The notes beneath the pieces were generated by a model. It saw only the letters and a program-made list of their open reading frames with translations, was not told the origin of the DNA and searched no databases. A stretch of DNA of 64,000 nt, from positions 1,550,001 through 1,614,000 of the forward strand of contig NZ_CAKASL010000001.1 of NCBI RefSeq assembly GCF_916858655.1, in the 5' to 3' direction. Each line of letters starts with the position of its first letter. Position 1 is the first letter of the stretch. This document shows, piece by piece, positions 47,909 through 55,563 of this stretch. Source of the stretch: Aeromicrobium sp. Leaf350. Its GTDB lineage: Bacteria > Actinomycetota > Actinomycetes > Propionibacteriales > Nocardioidaceae. The position numbers and the translations under genes were made by a program.

Positions 47909-47914
47909 GGGGAC

Positions 47915-48757
47915 ATGACCTCCTCACGACGGACCTGGTGGATCACGGGAGCCTCGCGCGGCCTCGGCCGTGCCCTGGCCGAGACGGCCGCAGCGCGCGG
48001 CGACCTGGTCGTGGCAACGGGGCGCGACGCCGCGACCCTGCCGAGCGGTGACGGCCTCGTGCCCATGACGCTCGACGTGCGCGACGAGGCGGCGGTGGTC
48101 GCCACGGCCGAGCGCATCGTGGCCGAGCACGGTCGTGTCGACGTCGTCGTCAACAACGCCGGGTACGGACTCGTCGGCGCCGTCGAGGAGCTCACCGACG
48201 ATGAGCTGCGGGGCATCCTCGACACCACCGTGCTCGGATCGGCGCGCGTCGCCCGGGCGGCGCTGCCCCACCTGCGCCGACAGGGCTCGGGCCACCTGCT
48301 GTTCGTCTCGACGACCGGAGCCGTGGGCACGATGCCGTTGCTCGGCGCCTACAACGCGGCGAAGTGGTCGCTGGAGGGCATGGCGCAGGCCCTCGCGGGC
48401 GAGGTCGCGGGCACCGGGGTCCGGGTCAGCATCCTCGAGCCCGGCGGCATCGACACGGACTGGGGAACCAGCAGCATGGCCTTCGCCGATCCGCTCACGG
48501 CGTACGACGCACTGCGCGAGACGCTGTTCGGCACCGCGGTCGTGCCGTGGCCGGTCGAGGGCACCGGCGGCGGCACGCCTCCCGCTGAGATCGCGGCCGC
48601 GATCGTGGCGCACGTCGACGACGAGAGCGACGACCGACTTCGCGTGCTGCTCGGCGACGACGCCCCGGAGCAGGTCGCCGCCGCCCTGCACGCCCGCCTC
48701 GAGGACTACCAGCGCGATCCGCGCTTCGTTGCGGCGCTCGCCGAGGTCGCACCGTGA
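47915..48757 (+). CDS. short-chain dehydrogenase/reductase
   Basis: 280-residue classical SDR oxidoreductase. The cofactor motif is WITGASRGLGRALAE, the structural motif is NNAGYG, and the catalytic Ser and YxxxK are in STTGAVGTMPLLGAYNAAKW (Tyr and Lys present). The C-terminal third is longer than minimal SDRs. The substrate is unknown. The start ATG 47915 is predicted leaderless. It overlaps the TetR gene by four bases and is very likely its regulated target. Confidence 0.92.
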   Translation: MTSSRRTWWITGASRGLGRALAETAAARGDLVVATGRDAATLPSGDGLVPMTLDVRDEAAVVATAERIVAEHGRVDVVVNNAGYGLVGAVEELTDDELRGILDTTVLGSARVARAALPHLRRQGSGHLLFVSTTGAVGTMPLLGAYNAAKWSLEGMAQALAGEVAGTGVRVSILEPGGIDTDWGTSSMAFADPLTAYDALRETLFGTAVVPWPVEGTGGGTPPAEIAAAIVAHVDDESDDRLRVLLGDDAPEQVAAALHARLEDYQRDPRFVAALAEVAP

Positions 48758-49302
48758 GCGTGCGGGTCTCCACGCGCGACCGGGTCCATCGCGCCGTCCT
48801 GGAGCTGGTCGCCGAGGTCGGGGTGCCGGGGCTCACGATGGAGGGCGTCGCCGCACGCGCGGGGGCCGGCAAGCAGACGATCTACCGCACCTGGGACTCG
48901 CCGCTGCATGTGCTGCTCGACGCGCTGCTGACCGCGTCCCAGGACGCCGACGGTCGGGTCGAGGTGCCCGACACAGGCGATCTCGCGACCGACCTGCGCG
49001 TGCTCGTCGACGGGATGGTGGCCGAGCTCACCGACCCGCCCTCCGACGCGATGATGCGTCACGTCGTCGCGCTGCTGCCCGACCGTCCAGGGCTCGGCGA
49101 GGAGCTGCAGGAGCGGTTGCTGCGCCCGCAGGTCGCGGCGATCGAGGCCCGGTTCGAGCGGGCCGGGGTCGCCGAATCGGGCCCGGCGGCCGAGCTGCTG
49201 CTCGGACCGGTCTTCCACCGCTGGCTGCTGCGCACCGGCCCCTTCTCGGAGCAGTGGATCGCGACGCACGTGCGACTCGTGGTGCAGGCGCTGTCGACCT
49301 AG
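48754..49302 (+). CDS. TetR family regulator of the SDR operon
   Basis: 182-residue regulator. The helix-turn-helix is LTMEGVAARAGAGKQTIYRTWDSPLHVLLDAL. The C-terminal domain matches the TetR_C group with LLPDRPGLGEELQERLLRPQ and FHRWLLRTGPFSEQWIATHV. GTG 48754 overlaps the SDR stop (GTGA), so it is co-transcribed and probably binds the 31-bp palindrome ahead of the operon. It is convergent with the FBP gene with a 4-bp gap. Confidence 0.9.
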   Translation: MSVRVSTRDRVHRAVLELVAEVGVPGLTMEGVAARAGAGKQTIYRTWDSPLHVLLDALLTASQDADGRVEVPDTGDLATDLRVLVDGMVAELTDPPSDAMMRHVVALLPDRPGLGEELQERLLRPQVAAIEARFERAGVAESGPAAELLLGPVFHRWLLRTGPFSEQWIATHVRLVVQALST

Positions 49303-49306
49303 GTGC

Positions 49307-49801
49307 TCAGGCCTCGTCGAGCACGCGCGCCACGAACTGCCCCACCCGCTCGCCGAGCTCCTCGACCCGCAGGTCGGGGGCGCCGGAGACGGAGCGCTGG
49401 TGCGCCTTGAGCGGTCGTCGAGCGCGCAACGAGCAGTCGAAGTCGGCGCAGACGTAGACGCCGACGCTGTTCCCCGCTCGGCCTCGCGACCCGGCGCGCG
49501 GTGCCACCACCAGTCGGCAGCCGCCCTCGGCGTCCTGCGTGTGGCACCAGTCGCAGAGACTCGCGCGCGGCGGGCCGCCCTGCTCACCGAGGCGCAGCTC
49601 GATCGCGACGGTCTCCGCCACCAGGGGCGGCGGCACGACCAGATAGGCGCGCAACGGCGCCTTCGGATCGGTCCAGGCCAGGAAGTCGCGCTGCTCGACC
49701 TCGGCCGGCGGCCAGGGCCTGGGGAAGGTCACCGCCGCCGCCCGGCTCCGCGAGGAGTTCACGAAGGCGCGTCGCACGTCGGGCTGCTCGATCGTGTCCA
49801 T
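49307..49801 (-). CDS. FBP domain protein (FusB-like, EF-G-binding)
   Basis: 164-residue protein with the FBP C-terminal treble-clef zinc finger found in FusB-type proteins that bind elongation factor G. Visible zinc ligands are Cys83/Cys86 (CDWC) and Cys118/Cys123 (CADFDC). The N-terminal part has VRRAFVNSSRSRAAAVTFP and DFLAWTDPKAPLRAYLV. FusB proteins rescue EF-G stalled by fusidic acid. Whether this one protects is unknown. TAGGTT lies 6 nt before ATG 49801, inside an inverted repeat shared with the divergent tetR gene. Confidence 0.85.
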   Translation of the reverse strand: MDTIEQPDVRRAFVNSSRSRAAAVTFPRPWPPAEVEQRDFLAWTDPKAPLRAYLVVPPPLVAETVAIELRLGEQGGPPRASLCDWCHTQDAEGGCRLVVAPRAGSRGRAGNSVGVYVCADFDCSLRARRPLKAHQRSVSGAPDLRVEELGERVGQFVARVLDEA

Positions 49802-49807
49802 GACCCA

Positions 49808-49847
49808 AACCTACACCCTGTAGGCAAACGTGTTACTGGTGTAGGTT
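49808..49847. promoter_or_regulatory. shared operator with mirrored -10 boxes
   Basis: AACCTACACC (49808-49817) and GGTGTAGGTT (49838-49847) are perfect inverted arms 20 bp apart. The outer TAGGTT of each arm is a -10 box pointing outward, and exactly 6 nt separate each from the ATG of its gene (FBP at 49801, TetR at 49854). One TetR dimer pair could silence both. Confidence 0.75.
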
Positions 49848-49853
49848 CGTCCC

Positions 49854-50423
49854 ATGCCCCGCGCAGGACTGACCCCCGACCAGCTCGTGCTGGTCGCGGC
49901 GGCCCTGGCCGATCGCGACGGTCTGGACCGGGTCACGGTCTCGTCCGTCGCGCGACAGGTCGGCGTCAAGCCGGCGAGCGTCTACGCCCACCTGGACGGT
50001 GCCGACGACCTGCTGCGCCGCGTCACCCAGCTCGCGCTGACGGAGATGGCCGAGCGGGCCGCCGACGCCGTAGCGGGACGGTCGGGACGCGACGCGCTCG
50101 AGGCCTGGGCCGGCTCGTTCCGCACCTACGCCTTCGCGCACCCCGGCCGGTACGCCGCGAGCCATCGTCCGCTCGGGCGCACCGAGGCGCTCGCTGGAGC
50201 GGGCCCTCGCCACACCGCGCTCTCGGCGACGATCCTGCGCGGGTACGACGTCCCCGAGCACGACCACCCGCACGCCGTGCGTCTGCTGGGCAGCACGATC
50301 CACGGATTCCTGGACCTCGAGGCGGCCGGCTCCTTCGACCACAGCGCCCCGCCCGCGGCCGACTCCTGGCCGCGCGTGGTCGACGCCCTCGACGCCCTCC
50401 TCCGCACCTGGCCCACCCCCTGA
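49854..50423 (+). CDS. TetR family regulator (WHG-type C-terminus)
   Basis: 189-residue regulator. The helix-turn-helix is VTVSSVARQVGVKPASVYAHLDGADDLLRRV. The C-terminal half (ALEAWAGSFRTYAFAHPGRYAA, VRLLGSTIHGFLDLEAAGSF) matches the WHG group of TetR C-terminal domains. It is divergent from the FBP gene across a 52-bp operator, so autoregulation and control of FBP are expected. Its ATG appears leaderless. Confidence 0.9.
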   Translation: MPRAGLTPDQLVLVAAALADRDGLDRVTVSSVARQVGVKPASVYAHLDGADDLLRRVTQLALTEMAERAADAVAGRSGRDALEAWAGSFRTYAFAHPGRYAASHRPLGRTEALAGAGPRHTALSATILRGYDVPEHDHPHAVRLLGSTIHGFLDLEAAGSFDHSAPPAADSWPRVVDALDALLRTWPTP

Positions 50424-50432
50424 CCCCGGGTG

Positions 50433-50458
50433 CGGGATGGGCGACTAGCTCACCGCCC
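50433..50458 (+). repeat. direct repeat upstream of the ABC-F gene
   Basis: A 26-bp sequence ending GGGCGACTAGCTCACCGCCC. The same 26 bp recurs at 52414-52439, and its last 20 bp again at 52451-52470, so copies flank the ABC-F unit. Confidence 0.85.
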
Positions 50459-50506
50459 GCGGGGGACGGGCGGCGGACGTGGTCGGGCTCCGTTAGGCTG
50501 GGCGGC

Positions 50507-50569
50507 ATGTTCACAGGATTCGTCTCGATGGCGTGCACCGCCTCGATGCGCCTGCGCCTCGCCGCCTGA
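50507..50569 (+). CDS. leader peptide of the ABC-F gene
   Basis: A 20-residue open frame, MFTGFVSMACTASMRLRLAA, 102 bp ahead of the ABC-F start. TAGGCT (50494-50499) lies 7 nt before its ATG, so it would be translated from the first base of the message. Downstream, CCGGC/GCCGG (50607-50620) and CCGGGCGG/CCGCCCGG (50617-50643) are mutually exclusive hairpins. CCCGAG (50579) can pair with CTCGGG (50657), which overlaps the ABC-F ribosome-binding site. This is the design of ribosome-stalling attenuators of antibiotic-resistance ABC-F genes. The trigger drug is unknown. Confidence 0.7.
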   Translation: MFTGFVSMACTASMRLRLAA

Positions 50570-50671
50570 CGGCGCGCACCCGAGACACCTTCGCCTGCTC
50601 GCCGCTCCGGCCTTCGCCGGGCGGCTCCGTCGTGTCCGCCCGGCTCACCCCACGAGCTCGGGAGCTTTCCT

Positions 50672-52363
50672 GTGTCCATCGACCCCGTCGGCCTGTCCGA
50701 CCATGATTCCGTCGGCCTGTCCGACCACCTCCACCACCTGCCCGCCGGCGACCTCGCCCAGATCCGCGCGGAGTCGCTCACGGTCGTCCGTGGCGCGCGG
50801 ACGCTGTTCACCGACCTGTCGGTGACCGTCAGCGCCCGATCACGCCTCGCCCTCGTGGGCGAGAACGGTCGCGGCAAGACCACCCTGCTGCACCTGCTGG
50901 CCGGGACGACCGGTCCCGACGACGTGCCCGAACGCGGGTCGGTGCACCGCATCGGGACCGTCGCCCTGACACGCCAGTCGATGGACGTCGGGTCCTGCGA
51001 GACCGTCGGCGCGCTCGTCGACGAGGCGCTGGAGTCCTCGCGTGCGGCCCTGCGGGCTCTCGACGCTGCCACCCACGCGCTGAGCGAGGGCCTGACCGGA
51101 GCGGACGAGGCGTACGCGTCAGCCCTCGACGCCGCGACGCGTCTGGACGCGTGGGACGCCGACCGGCGCGTCGACGCCGCACTCGAGGGCCTCGGCGCGT
51201 GCACCGACCGCGACCGTCCACTGGCCACGTTGTCGGTGGGGCAGCGGTATCGCGTGCGCCTGGCGTGCGTGCTCGGCGGCAGTCATGACCTGTGGCTGCT
51301 GGACGAGCCCACGAACCATCTCGACGCCGACGCACTCGCGTACCTGACCCGACGCATCCGCGACCACTCCGGAGGCGTCGTGCTGGTGAGCCACGACCGC
51401 GCGCTGCTGCGCGACGTCGCACGGGAGTTCCTCGATCTCGACCCGAGCGAGGACGGCACGCCGCGCCTGCACGCGGGCGGGTACGAGGCGTGGCAGGACG
51501 GCCGTCGGCGCGACCGGGCCCGCTGGGAGGAGGACCACGCGGCGCAGGAGGCCGAGCTGCGTCGCCTGCAGGACTCCGTCCAGCAGGCGCGCGACCGGCT
51601 CAGCTCGGGCTGGCGACCGGAGAAGGGGACCGGGAAGCACACGCGTCAGTCGCACGCCCCGGGAGTGGTCCGAGCCCTGCGGCGTGAGCAGGAGCTGTTG
51701 GAGGCCCACCGCGTCTCGGTACCGCCTCCTCCACCGCAGCTGCGGTGGCCCGAGCCACGGGTCAGGCCCGGCGTGCCGCTGGCGCGCTGTGAGAGCGTCA
51801 CGGTGCGGCACCGGTTGGATGCGCCGGTCACGCTCGACCTCCACGGCGGCGACCACCTCGTGGTGACCGGACCCAACGGCGCCGGCAAGTCCACCCTCCT
51901 GCAGGTCCTGACGAGGGTGCTCGAGCCGGACTCCGGGCGGGTGCGACACCTGTCGGGCGCGCGCATCGCGCACGTGGGACAGGAGGCCCCCGCCTGGCCG
52001 GGCGACCACACCGCGGACCGCCTGCACGAGGAGCACGTCGCTCGCCTGGCAGCACACGGTCTGCTCCGCCCCGGTGACGCGGTGGGACTCGGTGCGACGG
52101 GCCTGCTCGACCGGGAGGCACGACGTACCCCGGCCGGGCGCATGTCCGAGGGTCAGCGACGTCGCCTGGACCTGGCGCTGCACCTGGCGGGCCGGCCGAA
52201 CCTGATCGTCCTCGACGAGCCGACCAACCACCTGGCGGCCTGGCTCGTGGACGAGCTCACCGCCGCGATCCGCGCGACGTCCGCCGCGGTCGTGGTCGCG
52301 ACGCACGACCGCCAGCTCCTCCGTGACCTCGACGACTGGCCCCACCTCACCCTCGGGCAGTGA
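50672..52363 (+). CDS. ABC-F ribosomal protection protein
   Basis: 563-residue cytoplasmic twin-ATPase with no membrane helices. Walker A motifs are GENGRGKTT (63-71) and GPNGAGKST. Signatures are [12 protein letters not shown] and [13 protein letters not shown], and both Walker B regions read LDEPTNHL. The linker contains [16 protein letters not shown], typical of the actinobacterial antibiotic-resistance subgroup (relatives of LmrC and TlrC). Such proteins displace macrolide, lincosamide or streptogramin drugs. GTG 50672 follows GGGAG. The N-terminus has a 24-bp duplication (CCGTCGGCCTGTCCGACCA twice) giving [14 protein letters not shown]. Confidence 0.9.
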   Translation: MSIDPVGLSDHDSVGLSDHLHHLPAGDLAQIRAESLTVVRGARTLFTDLSVTVSARSRLALVGENGRGKTTLLHLLAGTTGPDDVPERGSVHRIGTVALTRQSMDVGSCETVGALVDEALESSRAALRALDAATHALSEGLTGADEAYASALDAATRLDAWDADRRVDAALEGLGACTDRDRPLATLSVGQRYRVRLACVLGGSHDLWLLDEPTNHLDADALAYLTRRIRDHSGGVVLVSHDRALLRDVAREFLDLDPSEDGTPRLHAGGYEAWQDGRRRDRARWEEDHAAQEAELRRLQDSVQQARDRLSSGWRPEKGTGKHTRQSHAPGVVRALRREQELLEAHRVSVPPPPPQLRWPEPRVRPGVPLARCESVTVRHRLDAPVTLDLHGGDHLVVTGPNGAGKSTLLQVLTRVLEPDSGRVRHLSGARIAHVGQEAPAWPGDHTADRLHEEHVARLAAHGLLRPGDAVGLGATGLLDREARRTPAGRMSEGQRRRLDLALHLAGRPNLIVLDEPTNHLAAWLVDELTAAIRATSAAVVVATHDRQLLRDLDDWPHLTLGQ

Positions 52364-52386
52364 GCTGGCGTCCATCGCCCGTGCAG

Positions 52387-52470
52387 GCGGTGAGTGAGTC
52401 GCCCTTCAGCGGTCGGGATGGGCGACTAGCTCACCGCCCAGGGTCGGGGTGGGCGACTAGCTCACCGCCC
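52387..52470. repeat. repeat cluster downstream of the ABC-F gene
   Basis: GGCGGTGAGTGAGTCGCCC (about 52386-52404) is an imperfect inverted partner of GGGCGACTAGCTCACCGCC at 52420-52439, and a direct copy lies at 52451-52470. It fills the convergent gap to the cyclase gene and could act as a terminator. Confidence 0.85.
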
Positions 52471-52474
52471 GGGG

Positions 52475-53524
52475 TCAGCGGCGGGGCTTGGGGTGCTTGA
52501 GCGACCAGAGCTCGAGGTGCTCGTAGCCCTTGACCGAGGCCCGGGGCGCGCGCCGCACGCGGAACCGGTCGTCGTCGCGCACCAGCGCCGCGAGCTCGGC
52601 GTCGATCAGCGCGCGCCCGGGCCGCGAGACGGACGTGAGCCGGGCGGCGATGTTCACGACCGGCCCGTACACGTCGCCGAGACGCGACAGCACCGTGCCG
52701 TACGCCGTGCCCACGCGCACCTGCGGGTAGCCGTCGGCCGACCCCTCGCCCTCCACGTCGTCCGCGCCGCGGTCGACCAGCGCGAGCGCCAGCTCGGCCG
52801 CCGCGAACGGGTCGCCCAGCGTGTAGAGCACCTCGTCACCGATCGTCTTGACGACCTGTCCCCCCGCCTCGACGACGAGCTCGGACGTGATGCGCTCGAA
52901 CGTCTCGACCATCGCCGCGAGCTCGGTCGTGCTGAGCCGCCGACTCTGCGCCGTGTAGCCGACGATGTCGACGAACCCGACGGCGAGCGGGGTGGACCGG
53001 CTGTCGGTCGAGCCGGAGAGCATCAGCCGGCTCGCGGCGCTGACGAGGTGCCGCCGCCAGATGTAGGACTGCAGGCGCTCGACGACCGGGACGATCTCGG
53101 TCAGCAGCTCCAGCGGCAGCTCGTCGTCCGGCGCGTCGACCAGCGTCGCGAGCAGCAGTCGGGTCTGCCAGTCGGCCATGCGCGAGAACGTGGACCCCAT
53201 CGTGCGCACCAGGGCCGGCAGCACCTCGGGATCCAGGACGCGCAGCTCGACGAGCTCCTGCACGTCCTCCAGTGCTGCGACGTCGGCCGCGGTGAAGGCC
53301 GCCTCGTCGTCGCCGGTCTCGGCGAACCCGAGCGAGCGCCACATCTGCTGCGCCTGCTCCAGCGGCACCCCCGACCGCTCGGCGACCTCGTGCCGGGTCA
53401 GGGCCGGGCCGTCGTCGCCCAGCAGGTACGACCCCGCCACCTCGATGAGGATGGCGGGGTCGAAGGCGTGCGCGCGGGCACCTGAGTCGGTCCCGGCGCC
53501 GGGGTCGTCCTGCGGATCAGTCAC
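52475..53524 (-). CDS. soluble adenylate/guanylate cyclase with N-terminal regulatory domain
   Basis: 349-residue cytoplasmic class III cyclase. The N-terminal half (about 20-165, all helical, HEVAERSGVPLEQAQQMWRSLGF) resembles the autoinhibitory domain of mycobacterial Rv1264-type cyclases. The catalytic half has metal-binding Asp in VGFVDIVGYTA and TIGDEVLYTLGD, substrate Lys in QVVKTIGD, and Asn/Arg in VVNIAARL. It follows, and overlaps by 8 nt, a gene for a cyclic-nucleotide-binding protein, so signal maker and reader are co-expressed. Start GTG 53524. Confidence 0.92.
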   Translation of the reverse strand: MTDPQDDPGAGTDSGARAHAFDPAILIEVAGSYLLGDDGPALTRHEVAERSGVPLEQAQQMWRSLGFAETGDDEAAFTAADVAALEDVQELVELRVLDPEVLPALVRTMGSTFSRMADWQTRLLLATLVDAPDDELPLELLTEIVPVVERLQSYIWRRHLVSAASRLMLSGSTDSRSTPLAVGFVDIVGYTAQSRRLSTTELAAMVETFERITSELVVEAGGQVVKTIGDEVLYTLGDPFAAAELALALVDRGADDVEGEGSADGYPQVRVGTAYGTVLSRLGDVYGPVVNIAARLTSVSRPGRALIDAELAALVRDDDRFRVRRAPRASVKGYEHLELWSLKHPKPRR

Positions 53525-53918
53525 TCGCGAGGCGGTCGGCGGCGGCCTGCTTGAGGGCCTCGCCGAAGCTCGGGTTGTCGTTGCTGAGGGCGGCGATCGC
53601 CTCGTCCGTGAAGTGCAGCGCCTTGAGCGGCGAGAGCGCGAAGACCGACGCGCTGCGCAGCTTGCGGTTGACCAGGGCGATCTCGCCGATGACCGCGCCC
53701 GGGCCGAGCTCGGCGATGTCGGCGTTGTCCTTGCGGATCACGACGTCGCCTTCGAGGATGATGTAGGCCTTGTCGGCCGGGGTGTTCTCCCACATGAGCG
53801 ACCAGCGGGCCGGCACGTTGACGAGCGTCCCGTGCGTCGCGAGCGCCTTGACCGTGGTCTCGTCGAAGTCGGTGACCGCCTTCAGGGTCTCGACGACCGA
53901 AGGGTCGAGCTTCGCCAT
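53517..53918 (-). CDS. single-domain cyclic-nucleotide-binding protein
   Basis: 133-residue protein that is essentially one CNB (CAP-like) domain. It has YIILEGDVVIRK, GPGAVIGEIALVNRKLRSASV (phosphate-binding cassette, with the GEIAL Glu and the RSASV Arg) and a C-terminal helix. There is no DNA-binding domain, kinase or channel. It is upstream of and overlaps the cyclase gene, which suggests it binds the cyclase's product or controls the enzyme. ATG 53918 follows GAGAGGAAC. Confidence 0.92.
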   Translation of the reverse strand: MAKLDPSVVETLKAVTDFDETTVKALATHGTLVNVPARWSLMWENTPADKAYIILEGDVVIRKDNADIAELGPGAVIGEIALVNRKLRSASVFALSPLKALHFTDEAIAALSNDNPSFGEALKQAAADRLASD

Positions 53919-54029
53919 GGGTGTTCCTCTCGTTGCCGGACCCGAGGGTCCGGTTCTGCCCTCCCCGCCGTGATCTTGTCATTGCGGCCCGACACTGGCA
54001 AGCGACCGTCCGCCGCCTGTCACGGCGAG

Positions 54030-55550
54030 TTACTGATACGTCACGAGGTCGGGCCTCGGAGCGACCCCCCACGTCTGTTCCGGGGTCAGCATCGGGAGGT
54101 CCTCGTGGACGAAGTTCTTCCAGCCCCAGGCGATCGACGGGGCGGCTCCCTGCCGGATCACGTTCCACGTGCCGACCTTCGCCCCGGGGGAACCCTGCCC
54201 GTCGACGTGGATGACGACCTGCAGCTCGGGCCGGTCGCTGCGGACGAGCTGGCGGTCGGTGATCATCGACGTCGCGAACTGGTGCAGGACGAACAGCTTC
54301 TGGGGCAGGTCCTCCTCGCGGGTCAGCTCGGCGAGCCAGGCCGCGACCGCGTCGGCCTCGGCCCCGGTGACGGACCCGAACTGGCGCAGGTGCACCTGGT
54401 CAGGGGCCAGACGCCACTCGGGATCGAGCGCGAGTCCGACGTGCGGCTCGCGGAGCAGCTCCTCGTAGCGCTTCGCCTGGGTCAGGAAGTCCGTGCGACC
54501 CGGCTGGAGGTCGAGGATGACGTACAGCCCCGCGTCCCGGGCCGCGTCGACCCACGGCCGCAGGGTCTCCACCGGGACCTCGCGCGAGTAGTCGCCGTCG
54601 GGGCCGATGTCGGCGTCGGCGATCGTCGAGATGAGCTCGAAGGCTCCGACGACGGGCCGGTCGCTGATGGCCGCGTACTGGTCGACGACCTGTTGCGTGC
54701 GCACGACGGAGGCCGCCGGGTCCTGCTCGCCCAGCATCCCGAGGGCCGGGATCCCTGGCGATCCGTACAGCGCGACGACGTGGCGACCGGGGAAGATCGT
54801 GTGTCCGCCGCCGGGCTGCTCGGGCTGGTTGCGCACGACGTCGAGGGTGTACTGCGGCTCGACCCACCCGGTACCCAGCACGATGGTCGGCCGGTCGCCG
54901 AGCTCGCGCAGCTGGTCGGCCACAGCGGGGTCGGTGCGCGGGTCGCCGCCGGGCACCGCCACGACGTCGCCGGCGCCGGCCGTGGCGAGCGACAGCACGT
55001 CTGCTGCCGGGTCGAGGGTCAGCACCACGGCTCCCTCCGCCGCCTCCACGGGCTGCGGCTCGGTCAGGTGCTCGGACAGGCTCGCCTCGAGCGCCGTCGC
55101 CTCGACCGGGACGACCTCGCCGACCAGGTCGGGCAGGGGCGTTACCGGTTCGCCGACGAGCAGCACCGTCGCGGTGTCGAGCCGCGTGAGCTCCTCGGGA
55201 AGTCCGGCGGCCTCGGCGGGCAGCACCGGCACGCCGTGCTCGCGCGCCAGCTCAGCAGCCGGAGCCGCCTGGTCGGCGGTGGCCACCACGACGACCTCCG
55301 AGCGGGTGAACAGCAGCTCCGAGACGGCCAGTGCGCGATCGGTGGGCGCCGCGTCGTCGACCAGGGTCATCGCGTCGCCGGGCTGCTGCGTCGTGACCTG
55401 GTCGGCCTCGGTGGTCGTGTCCTCGCCGCCCCCGCCGGTGCAGGCCTGAGCCACCACGAGCACGAGGACGATCGTCGCCGCGACAGCGCTGCGGCGCGCG
55501 GGACCCCCTCGTCCACGGCCGTGCCGCAGTCGCGCCCCCGTTACGCTCAT
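54030..55550 (-). CDS. secreted lipoprotein, CWB2-like N-terminal half
   Basis: 506-residue lipoprotein with signal peptide and lipobox AQAC (Cys about residue 37). Residues about 60-210 look like cell-wall-binding repeat type 2 units (SELLFTRSEVVVVATADQ, LDTATVLLVGEPVTPL, GAVVLTLDPAADVLSLA). The C-terminal part (about 260-506) looks like a TIM-barrel (HVVALYGSPG, YVILDLQPGRTDFLTQAKRYEELL, VGLALDPEWRL, QVVIHVDGQG), possibly a wall glycosidase, though catalytic residues cannot be assigned. ATG 55550 is 4 bp from the divergent dedA start. TAACGT 7 nt upstream suggests a leaderless message. Confidence 0.8.
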   Translation of the reverse strand: MSVTGARLRHGRGRGGPARRSAVAATIVLVLVVAQACTGGGGEDTTTEADQVTTQQPGDAMTLVDDAAPTDRALAVSELLFTRSEVVVVATADQAAPAAELAREHGVPVLPAEAAGLPEELTRLDTATVLLVGEPVTPLPDLVGEVVPVEATALEASLSEHLTEPQPVEAAEGAVVLTLDPAADVLSLATAGAGDVVAVPGGDPRTDPAVADQLRELGDRPTIVLGTGWVEPQYTLDVVRNQPEQPGGGHTIFPGRHVVALYGSPGIPALGMLGEQDPAASVVRTQQVVDQYAAISDRPVVGAFELISTIADADIGPDGDYSREVPVETLRPWVDAARDAGLYVILDLQPGRTDFLTQAKRYEELLREPHVGLALDPEWRLAPDQVHLRQFGSVTGAEADAVAAWLAELTREEDLPQKLFVLHQFATSMITDRQLVRSDRPELQVVIHVDGQGSPGAKVGTWNVIRQGAAPSIAWGWKNFVHEDLPMLTPEQTWGVAPRPDLVTYQ

Positions 55551-55563
55551 CGCTGTGACGTTA
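55542..55563. promoter_or_regulatory. face-to-face promoters of lipoprotein gene and dedA
   Basis: Plus strand TACGCT (55542-55547) lies 7 nt before GTG 55555 of dedA. Minus strand TAACGT (55563-55558) lies 7 nt before ATG 55550 of the lipoprotein. Each -10 box sits in the first codons of the opposite gene, so the two transcripts cannot be started at once. Confidence 0.55.

Noticed and set aside
50685..50727. 24-bp duplication at the ABC-F N-terminus as a second start site
   Set aside because: It keeps the reading frame and lies after the GTG with the ribosome-binding site. It looks like a simple tandem duplication.
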